Shown one piece after another: positions 55,439 to 64,000 of a stretch of DNA of 64,000 nucleotides. This DNA comes from Miscanthus floridulus (lineage: Eukaryota > Streptophyta > Magnoliopsida > Poales > Poaceae), in assembly GCF_019320115.1 (NCBI RefSeq), contig NC_089584.1, positions 77,066,791 through 77,130,790 on the forward strand, in the 5' to 3' direction. The notes below the pieces were generated by a model. That model was not told where the DNA came from and ran no database searches. It worked only from the letters and a program-made list of their open reading frames with translations. The position numbers were made by a program, and so were the translations under genes. Position 1 is the first letter of the stretch, and each line of letters opens with the position of its first letter.

Positions 55439-56160
55439 GCTCCTCGCCAGCCCCTCTTGGATGGTTGTGAGAAATTCTTCTATGTACTTGAAGTAGATGA
55501 CGTAGGCGTGATTGTTGTCGCAAATGTCATAGATGTCGTAGATCATCCCCTACTCCAAATTTATGGCAAAGACGATGTCGAAGATGCCGTTGTTAATGGC
55601 GATCCCCCACTCTAAACTAATAGCGAAGGCCAAGTTTAGGATGTCGATGTTGATGGTGCCCTCCTCCACGCTCCAAACCAATAATGAATAATGAAGGCGA
55701 AGTCGAGGATGCCAGTGTTGAAGGCTATCCCCTCGCTGAAGTGTTGGCGTGAGCGGTGTTGATGATGCCAAAACCGATGGTGTGGCCATTTGACAAAATA
55801 TTCGCAAAGGTGTAGTCGTTGATGCCAGTGGCGAAGCCCCTCGCTAAAACGTTGGCAAAGGTTGTGTCAAAGATGCTGAAGTCGGTGGCGAAGCTCCTCA
55901 CTCAAATGCTAGTGTGTAATAATGGAAGCCTAGCTGTACAAGCAGAGCCCCTCAGAGATCCTCTTAAAGTGTATCCTCTCCGGCATAGGAAAGGACTTGC
56001 TCCACGACATCCACGTCAACGTTTGCGAACATCAGGCAGCCTAAGGGCTTTGTTCGGCAAAGCATTTCGGCCCTCGACAATGCCAAGCATATCGTGAAGA
56101 TCTGCCGGGGCCGCCAATACTTCGCTCGGCAGACACGCCTATACTATAAAAATATATTCT
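55439..56160. repeat. Imperfect repeats of about 57 bp beside E9
   Basis: Units share GCGAAGCCCCTCGCT, ACGTTGGCAAAGG and GATGCCGNTG, clearest at 55790-55910 (GCGAAGCCCCTCGCT to GCGAAGCTCCTCACT, 57 bp) and weaker up to 55510. On the minus strand a peptide of the type GIAINNGIFDIVFAINLEWG recurs. The period is a multiple of three, so this may be a decayed repeat-protein fragment. Origin unknown. Confidence 0.45.
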
Positions 56161-56520
56161 ACAATTCATCTAATAATAATATTATTCAGTGTTATAAATA
56201 TTTATATTTCTTATATTTGATTAAATTTTAAATATTTGGCTTTTCAAAAGTGACAATTATTTTTTTTATGACGGGGTAGTACAGTACTTGGATTTTGAAT
56301 TGGACAACCATCGCATGAGTTATGACAAACATTGCGTGCAAGCTAAGTGCAGTGGTTTCAGTTTTGGGAAGAATTAACTTGGAAAGTAGTAATATATATT
56401 AAAATATAATATAATAAAACTAAATGAAGCTGGATAAAAAAACAGTGGTCCCCGAACTCTTGCGATGGTTAATAAAACCTAGGCCTCGTCTCCGCATCCC
56501 ACGCAAGGAAGCCGCTGGCA
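56161..56520 (+). promoter_or_regulatory. Presumed Ran 5' region
   Basis: AT-rich to 56425 with TATA-like words (TATAATATAATAAAAC, 56403-56418), then GC-richer leader to the CGCCGCC run before the ATG. The nearest TE edge is at 55438, so at most about 1 kb of native upstream DNA remains. Start site not determinable. Confidence 0.35.
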
Positions 56521-56946
56521 ATGGTGATCACGCGCTCCGCCGCCCCCCGCCGCCGCCGCCGCTCTATGGTTTCGATTTCCAATCTTCTTACTCATATTTT
56601 GCTTCGTTGTATTTTTTTTTTCAGGCTCTCCCCAATCAGCAGACGGTGGACTACCCCAACTTCAAACAGTTCATCGTAGGCGATGGTGGCACCGGTAAAT
56701 TGCTGATCGAGTCGCACGATTTTTTTCCTGAATGATGAAGTCCTTTTTGTTAGTTGCTAGTTTTCCTCCCGATTGGTGGTTTCTGGTAATTTTGAGTTAA
56801 CTAGTTTACAATCAAAGGTTAGACATTGTTTTTACTGCCAATGCGCGGGGACAATCGGACAACTGTTCTGCGTTGCAGCTTTGAAGTTAGCGTCAATCAA
56901 TAAACAAAAAAGATGGAGACTACTTGGGATTCGCCCAATACATTTA

Positions 56947-57135
56947 GGCCACGTTTGGATCTCAATGGGATTATGAGAATAAAGTATCTTCGATTATCTA
57001 GGCTATATCTTGCATTCTGTAATTTTCAAAATCTGTGTCTTAGATTTTTAAAATCTGTTCTAGAAATTGGTCTGTTTGTATGGATATAGATTTTTTTATC
57101 AGATTCTTATAATCTGCTTGGATCCAAATGTGGCC
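56947..57135. mobile_element. Tourist-like MITE in Ran intron 2
   Basis: Inverted ends GGCCACGTTTGGATC and GATCCAAATGTGGCC, flanked by TTA on both sides (56944-56946 and 57136-57138), as for PIF/Harbinger MITEs. 189 bp, no coding capacity. It leaves both splice sites of the intron untouched. Confidence 0.8.
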
Positions 57136-57376
57136 TTATTTTTGTTAGATGTACAGACTTGATAATTATTTATGATAAATATTTTGTTTGGTTTCCTGTG
57201 TGGCTGTGTCTCTTCTGTTTACCCCTCGGGTTTGTCTATTCCATTATGAAAACATCCATCTTTGTGTCTTGTAGGCAAGACCACCTTCGTGAAGAGGCAT
57301 CTGACTAGAGAGATTGAAAAGAAGTATGAACGTGAGTATCTATCTTCTTTTAGAGTGGATTATATATGTAGTTATC

Positions 57377-57471
57377 TGATTGATCCTATGGTAGTTTGGG
57401 GTGCTTAACTAATTTGATTGATCCTATGGTAGTTTGTTGTGGCGCTGTAACTAATTTGATTGTTGCTGCAG
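57377..57471. repeat. Tandem duplication next to Ran intron 3 acceptor
   Basis: TGATTGATCCTATGGTAGTTTG at 57377 and 57415, with a third partial copy TGATTGTTGCTGCAG at 57457 that carries the splice acceptor. Unit spacing 38 and 42 bp. Confidence 0.8.
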
Positions 57472-59057
57472 CCACCATTGGTGTTGAGGTTCATCCCTTG
57501 GATTTCCACACCAACTGCGGGATGATCTGCTTCTACTGTTGGGACACCGCAGGCCAAGAGAAGTTTGGTGGGCTCAGGGATGGATACTAGTAAGTATTTA
57601 AGAGCAGCAACGTCGATCAGAACTTATTGACACAAATATATGAAATGATTGTTGTTGGTTTATCTTTATATCACTTGTAATTCTATGTGCTGTCACATGT
57701 TAGTAAAATAGTGTACTCTAGATGAAGTGGGTTTTCACGGTTACATGTGCTAAATAAATGACATACTAGACCATTATGTAATTTTAAAATCAGAGAGATT
57801 TCTATGTATATATATTGCAAGGCTGTATTTTTAAAATCTTTATTATATTACCTATTGATGCTTCCAAATTTCATATTAAAATCATGGCATTGTATTGAGA
57901 GTGATTCAGTAATCATGTTTTTTGAGTTTATTTTGACAATCTGTGGTATTCTTTAACTTTTATTTAATTCAACTTTGTGTGCTTTTAATTACTTCTACTA
58001 TAGGTCCTTGTTTTGTCAGATTCTATTTGCTCATGGTTCTGTTTCAATGATATATGATACTTATTGGTTGGAGATATTTAATTTGGAGTTTTGTGCTTGC
58101 TTATTTCTTTGTAGCTTTGCCATAATATAACTTGTGAATTGTTGTACATGAGCACTCAACCTGTGCCCTGATATCTGCGTTTCTGAAAGCATGGATATGA
58201 GCACAAATGCTTTGAGGATTTTGACATGCTTCTTATGTATCTTTTACTTTACCATTAACCACCATACGTATCTGTGATTTTTGACATATCTTGTTACTTG
58301 AGATCCTCTTGTTAACATTTGTCTGACTTATATTTATATATTGTTGTATTATGTTGCTTTAGGCAACTATAACTGTAGTTTTAGATCGTCTGCAGTATCC
58401 ATGGCCAGTGTGGTATCATTATGTTTGATGTTACTTCACGGCTGACATACAAGAATGTTCCAACTTGGCACCGTGATTTATGCAGGTATACAAAGAACTG
58501 GACTTAACAAATGGTTTCGTCGTCTAAGCAAATGGTTACATACTAAAAACCAAGCATTATTGTTGCAGGGTCTGTGAAAACATCCCAATTGTGCTTTGTG
58601 GGAACAAGGTTGACGTGAAGAATAGGAAGGTAAAAGCAAAGCAGGTGACATTCCACAGGAAAAAAAAGCCTGCAGTACTATGAGGTCTCAGCTAAGAGCA
58701 TCTACAACTTTGAGAAGCCTTTCTTGTACCTTGCCAGGAAACTTGCTGGGTGAGTCTCAGTTAGTACCCTTGTTGTTTTTCTGCAATATATTTTATTGGA
58801 GTAGGGCCAAACCAACGTATTTTTTGTTGTGTCAGTGATTCCAATCTTCGCTTTGTTGAAAGCCCTGCTCTCGCTCCTCCTGATGTCACAATTGATATGG
58901 CCGTCCAGCAGCAGTAAGTGTTCTACCTTGGAAACCATAATTTCTCGCCACCTCTTGTTGCTGAATCTTCATACTGCTTGCCTTTTTCAGGCATGAAGCC
59001 GAGCTGGCAGCTGCTGCAGCCCAACCATTGCCAGATGACGATGACGACCTGATCTAG

Positions 59058-59380
59058 TAGATGTTGCATTATGCTGCTTTATTTGCATGTCGCCCAATGA
59101 GTCTTGTTCTGAGATGTGGTGTCAACTTTGGGACGATGGAATTTTTGTAGCTAGGAAGGTGCTTCCATGAATGTTTTCACCATTGAGACTAGTTAGGTTC
59201 CAGTAGGTGGTGATGAACTTGCTCCATTGCAATGCTTATTTGCTTTGATTGCGCATAAAATGTCTGTTTCCCCTAATTTCGATGTTATCAATCACCCATA
59301 TTTGTACATTGTTTTGGCTCTGGTAGTTAGTTTGGTTGGCTCACTGCACCCAAGAAGTCTTGGCCGGTTAACTCTGCACA
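59058..59380. other. Ran 3' flank
   Basis: Likely 3' untranslated region (TGTTGCATTATGCTGC, CTTTATTTGCATG), then unremarkable sequence. No clear AATAAA signal; CATAAAATG at 59255 is the nearest. Confidence 0.4.
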
Positions 59381-59382
59381 AA

Positions 59383-59486
59383 GGGTGTGTTTGGTTCTCA
59401 CACGGCCTGGGCCAGGCATCAACGCCTCGTGTTGGATGCTGCTGCCTGGCGTAGTTCCCCAGACCAGGGTCAGATCCAAACACCCC
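59383..59486. mobile_element. Small MITE-like element
   Basis: GGGTGTGTTTGGTT at the left and ATCCAAACACCCC at the right form imperfect inverted ends about 104 bp apart, flanked by AAA. The inside has CGGCCTGGGCCAGGC and the related GACCAGGGTCAG. Short and not classified. Confidence 0.45.
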
Positions 59487-59695
59487 AAAGTCACTCTGAC
59501 TCTCTGAGGGTGCAATCACATTCGTTGCCGATAAAACCTGCATACCAGTTGAGCTCACAACGCACGATAGGTCAATGGTCAATCACTTGAGCTATGTGGA
59601 ACCTGGGGTTTAAGGTGTTCATTGTACTCCGGGTTTAAGGTGTCCATTGTGCCGTGGGATCATTGCCTCCATACACATCCTAAGGCTAAGAGGGT

Positions 59696-59867
59696 GCGTG
59701 GGCTTAAGTATGAGTTGCACAAAGAAAAAAGAAAGTGTTGTCTGGTTTCCTTTGCAAAGTAATGAAAGGTTGTCAAAATTGCATGGGTTTAAGTCTGAGT
59801 TGCACAAAGAAAAAGAAATAGTCTTGTCTGGTTTCCTTCGAAAAGTAATGAAAGGTTGTCAAAATGA
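59696..59867. repeat. Tandem duplication, unit about 86 bp
   Basis: GCGTGGGCTTAAGTATGAG at 59696 and GCATGGGTTTAAGTCTGAG at 59781, each continuing through TTGCACAAAGAAAA and GTCTGGTTTCCTT to AATGAAAGGTTGTCAAAAT. Roughly one base in ten differs. The frame 59647-59952 spans both units and codes nothing recognisable. Just before it, GGGTTTAAGGTGT is also doubled (59607, 59630). Confidence 0.8.
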
Positions 59868-61130
59868 GCTAGTCATCCTGTTTCTTAACATCAACCAAAA
59901 TGAGGGTAAAGTAATACCGTCTTTGCCAGAAATTGAAATAAATCAGGTTTAGACGGTCATCGAAAACTGCGAATTGGACCAAGCAAGATGTAATAGCAAA
60001 ATGGATCAAGCAAGATATAACAATGAATTGATTAATCAAAAATGAAATACGGAGTATATGTCAAGACTTGTCCAAGTTTAACAGTGCTAGGCTAGACTAA
60101 GATATATAAACCCTCTGATGGTTCCATGGTGTGTGGCGATCAGCGCTCTAGCAATTAGACAGCGCTAGAGCTTCTGTATCCAAAATGCATCAGCACTCCC
60201 ACAAATGGACGTCCAGACTTCATCAGCAATCCTAGATGATAAGTATCACGCTATAAGTTTACAGGTAGGACAGAGAAAAGCATAATAAGAAAAAGTACAC
60301 TTCAGGGAGCGGTATTAGACTTGTAAAACTGTAACAAAAGATACTTGTTAGACTGGAAACACAGTATGAGAAACCATGCAACCTCATTGAGAGAAAAAAT
60401 TAAATATTCTTGTATCTTAAGCCAATAACACAAATACTTGATGAAGATATTTGAAGTGAGAAAATTGGAGATTGTCAGCATTAACCATCCGAGAGCTTAT
60501 GTGGTGTAAATATAATGTGATTCAAGATCCATTTAATTCGATGCAACACATACGCATATTTGCTATATTAAAACCGTTGGCCTAAGCTAGCTCCTTATCT
60601 CCGATGGTCAAGGGTGTGGACGTTAAGTCCTCGTCGAGGTGAATTTGGGTTTCTATTTTATTCTTAATTCTTAATAAAATATCATCTAATTTCTCTTAGA
60701 TTATAGTTCTTTTTTCTAAAACCACTAGCTTACCATACAACGCCAACTGGACATGCTTCTTTGCATGTACAACAGCGCCTTCAAGAGCTGCTATGAGAAA
60801 TCAGCTATAACTAAGTGCAGAGCAACAAATAAGACTCAATTATTCAAACTGAATGTTACTATTAATCAGTGGGCCTAATGAAACCAACAATGACGACAAA
60901 TAATAGTGGTAGGTAAAGCTTATGTATTCCATTGGACTCGTCTGATGGTCATCTCTTGTCGTGGGATCGGACATCGGAGAGTTGCGACGGCCTCGTCAAG
61001 GACCACTTAGTGGTGGATTTAGTAGTCGAATCGAAATCGGAGAATATAGCTTGATTAGTTGATGACCAAAATTTAGTTGTCAAAATCAGCACAACCTGAG
61101 TCTTTTACTCTGGTATTATTTGGAATTTAG
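59868..61130. other. Intergenic AT-rich DNA
   Basis: No ORF above about 60 codons with protein character on either strand and no TE terminus that I recognise. TTCTTAATTCTTAATAAAATATCA near 60660 is simple AT-rich sequence. Confidence 0.5.
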
Positions 61131-61480
61131 TACAGCACGTCCGAACGCCTACGTCCATCCGAACCCTCGCGGCTGCTTCGCCCCATCCACTCGGATTCGC
61201 GTGCCACCCGCGCCAGCTTCGTTTCCCGCGCTCGCATCCGAACCTCCCGCTTCAGATCCGCTGCCCACGCTACTCGGATGACCCACGCCCACCTCTTCCA
61301 CACTAGTGCGGTGCCTGTCCCTTCCAGGCCGCCCGAAAGACTCGCTCCCGCCTCTTCCACAGCAACACCATGCAGCCTATGCCTCCTCCCCACACCGCCG
61401 GAGGTGGCCTACGCCTCTTTCACGCATCGGTGGCCGCGGCTTGGCCCTGTCCGCCCTCATGGACACCAACGCCGGCGGTC
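61131..61480. other. GC-rich block
   Basis: CpG-rich, with CCCACGCC and CTCTTCC words. Possible ORFs on both strands (61127-61393 minus, 61278-61496 plus) are low-complexity Arg/Ala/Ser/Pro and I do not accept them as genes. It pairs with a second GC-rich block at 61870-62040, with the CAACAT tract between, so it may be one end of an unrecognised element. Confidence 0.35.
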
Positions 61481-61484
61481 TGCA

Positions 61485-61870
61485 TTTGCAACATGAAACA
61501 CTTGAATACAACATACATTTGAACAGATGAAATGTTTATGATATACGCCAACATATGTGTGAAATATGTGCAATATGCAGATAAAAACAATTGCAACATG
61601 AAAAAACACTCACTGCAGGACTAAAACAGCTAAAATATTTAGAACATACTGTTGCAATATATGTTTGAAAACATATACAACATCTTGATAAAAAATGATT
61701 GCAACATACGTCTTGAAACAGGTGAAACATTTTGAACAAACGTTTACAACATGCTTACTTGCAACATATGCAACATCTCATGATCTACTTTTACAATATT
61801 CATAAGAAACAACTGCATCATACCTTTGAAACGATTAAAACATCTGAAATATACATTTGCAATATAGGGG
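61485..61870. repeat. Interspersed GCAACAT/GAAACAT tract
   Basis: About ten GCAACAT, ACAACAT or CCAACAT words and several TGAAACA words at irregular spacing of 15-45 bp in AT-rich DNA, all in the plus orientation. Not a strict tandem repeat. Looks like subterminal motif DNA of a DNA transposon, but no terminus was found. Confidence 0.5.
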
Positions 61871-62095
61871 AGGGGAAGCATGGGTCGGTCGATTCTAGTC
61901 GTCGGGGTCAGAGCCGATGGCGAGCGATGGCGCACGAGCACCACCGCCACTAGTGCCACCAGTACCGGGCTTGACTTAGCAGCGACGCTGGGGGAGCTCG
62001 GTGAGGCAGAGCCGCCTGAAATAACACGCTTACGGAGGTGCTCATCTTCCACCAGACACTAAGCACCACGAAAGCAAACTACAGCGAGCGGTATC

Positions 62096-64000
62096 TGTCG
62101 GGCACACCCCAAGGGAGAACCCAAAAGATCTATATTTTTCCCAATGATCCAATAATGAGAACGAGTTACAATACTTGTCCATTTCATACATCAGAGTTTC
62201 TTAAAAGTACATTATTACAATACCAAATATCAGAGTGCGGAATGATAAACAGCGGAATTTAAAATAAACATCTAGCGATAAGAACGAGGATCCGTCTGAG
62301 CCCACCAGAAGAATCCTCCACACAAAGGTACTTCTCATGCATCATCTGCAACAGGGGTAAATAAACCCTGAGTACACAATGTACTCGCAAGACTTATCCG
62401 ACTAGTGGGAATAATTTTCCGACTCTAAGAAATATGATAAGCTTTATGGTTTACTGGTTTCTTTTAGCAGAAAGCAATACTAATAGTAAGTCCTCATTTA
62501 TGTATTATTATCAGCCGTATTAAGTTATCATCTAGCCAGTCTATATAAGCACCTATTCTACTTTCAAGCAAGAGTTGAGCAATCAGTTCCAAATTCTAGT
62601 CGAATACCACATCCATACAACGATAATATCAGAGTACATAAAGTGCGAAATTACATAAATTATTACATCGCCGCATCGGCGGAATCAAAAGTAGCATTCA
62701 TCCAGAACAGCTTGGAGATAAGATCGCCAAAACTCGAGCGTAGGAACGAATCCCTCAACCGTCAAACTCCTCAGAGCTATACTCCTCAGCAGAACCTGTG
62801 TGCCAAAGTTTATCAGAACAATTTATACTGGCCACTCCCACCCTATGAGCTATGATTTATGGAAATTGGATGTAAGTTGGATATAATCAAAAGGAACCTA
62901 TAAGGCTGGGGTTTCTATGTATTAGCATATCAAGTATATAATAGTATAGTCAAGTTTTAACACCATTCCCACACACATTCCACCCCATTTCCGTCCAGAG
63001 CCAGGTTTTGATCCTAGGATCGATATACCACCATCTCCATATCATCACCATACCATCGCTCAGTCGACATGCCAACTCCCTCTTGGCACTGTCTCATGGC
63101 CCGTAGCCCCTAGCTACGACCGACACTCTCTCACGGGGGAAGAAGAGAAGGACTCATCTCGCTATCTAGTTTAAACGAAACCCAGGAAAGGTCCATAGCC
63201 GACTAGTCGGCATATCTATCGATCGATCAACCATACACTCTGCAGAGGTTTTACATAACCACAAGATCTGCCTTCTTCGCTGACCGTCGTCAACTGGGCT
63301 GATTCCGGCCGCTTGCTAGCCTAGGTTAATGCCACTCTACCATTCAGCCCTGGTACACCCCAAGTCTAGTCTGGGGTGGCTGAAACTATGAGTCATGAGC
63401 TGGGTCCACAAGGTCTCCATGAAGTCTCGGAAGGGTGTGGGGAAATCCTCCGCGCCCCATACCTCCTTGCACTGTCCGCTATCAACCTAGCAGTAGTGGC
63501 AATATCCTACCAAGTAGTCCGGCCGTCTCGCACCATATAGGGCGAGTGGTACGTAAGGCTTCCCGGTGAGTCTGAGTACTAGTAAGTCCTTAGAGATGAC
63601 CAAGCCAGAATGTCTTCATCAGGGTTTCACCGTGCCACCACAGCACCTCTACCCTAGGCTCCTCCCATCACAGGTTCACACCTAGGGCCACCTCATATCA
63701 CCATTTACCCACCACAGGTATCCATTCCAGGGGTGCCCAGGTAGCATCTCATGGCAAGACTTGCCCTAGGCTTGTCGTATACTCCAACTTGGTCGACACA
63801 ACCCAAGTCACACATGCTCTCTCCATAGTCCAGATAACTCCAGTTTCCACCATGCATCAATATGGTATATATAAGCGTAGTACAAATAATAAGCTGTGAA
63901 ATATAGCAGCAACGTGTGACCTTAGCCTAACAGTAGGGTGAGCAGGGGTAAGGTTGCGTCAAGGTAAAGGCCATCAAGAAAGCATACTACCATGCAAGTC
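62096..64000 (-). repeat. E10: LTR of a minus-strand Ty3 element, running off the window
   Basis: The plus strand starts TGTCGGGCACACCCC after flank GTATC. The minus strand of 62370-62390 reads GAGTACATTGTGTACTCAGG then GTTTATTTACCCCTGTTGCAGG, which parallels the E1 LTR at 3295-3330. No primer site lies left of 62096, so this is the 3' LTR of an element extending right. At least 1.9 kb; short ORFs are artefacts. Confidence 0.7.

Larger units (their letters stand above)
56566..59057 (+). pseudogene. Ran small GTPase gene copy with frameshift in exon 6
   Basis: Ran drives nuclear import and export. Exons: 56566-56568 (ATG only), 56625-56694, 57275-57331, 57472-57589, 58396-58485, 58569-58749, 58836-58913, 58991-59057, all with GT/AG ends in phase. 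Motifs: GDGGTGKT (P-loop, split by intron 2), [12 protein letters not shown] (switch I), [16 protein letters not shown] (switch II), NKVD, then SAK and the acidic tail DDDDDLI. Usual Ran length is about 221 residues. A run of eight A (58660-58667) plus G has one base too many, giving TGA at 58681 after about 150 codons and losing the last third. Changes at conserved sites ([20 protein letters not shown]) suggest relaxed selection. An ATG at 56521 is in frame upstream. Introns show it is not a processed copy. Confidence 0.85.

Overview
This is plant nuclear DNA, very probably from a grass of the sorghum/sugarcane/Miscanthus type. The evidence is the family mix: Tekay/Del-like Ty3 elements with LTRs of about 3.5 kb, SIRE/Maximus-like copia elements, a CACTA end, Tourist-like MITEs, and a Helitron-like insertion carrying kinase exons. 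There is one host gene copy, a Ran GTPase with plant-type introns. I saw no bacterial operon, rRNA, tRNA gene or CRISPR array. Species assignment is inference.

About 55 of the 64 kb is one nested stack of transposable elements on the 5' side of the Ran copy. From the gene outwards: (E9) a gag-only copia element, its 5' LTR cut by (E7) a minus-strand Ty3 element at 38857-47707. The E7 LTR is itself split by (E8) a 3.3-kb insertion with casein kinase I exons and a MITE. The E7 gag is cut by (E6) a CACTA end at 38388-38856. That is cut by (E2) a Tat-lineage Ty3 element with an antisense plant-mobile-domain ORF, whose 3' LTR is 36471-38387. E2 was hit in gag by (E1) a nearly complete Tekay-like element at 177-13159 with target duplication TCGGC. 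Its antisense ORF was hit by (E3) a minus-strand non-autonomous LTR element at 18588-34801 with a 44-bp tandem array, beside (E5) a solo LTR. E3 contains (E4) a near-complete SIRE/Maximus-like copia element at 20395-33585.

56.4-59.1 kb holds the Ran gene, eight exons with all splice signals recognisable. A one-base gain in an A run in exon 6 gives an early stop, so it is probably a decaying non-processed copy. 59.1-62.1 kb is AT-rich intergenic DNA with small repeats. 62.1-64 kb is the LTR of a further minus-strand Ty3 element (E10) that runs off the window.

The most unusual signal is the ORF between pol and the 3' LTR of E4 (29021-31537). Two long frames joined by one frameshift are open except for about 38 TAG codons, with only one TAA and three TGA. 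Many TAGs sit where CAG (Gln) is expected, while CAA is nearly absent and CpG-containing Arg codons survive. Just upstream lies a module (TCCGGTCA-type repeats followed by a TATA-like box) that copies the layout of the U3 regions of E4 and E9, suggesting an internal promoter. All coordinates come from reading by eye and may be off by a base or two at element edges.
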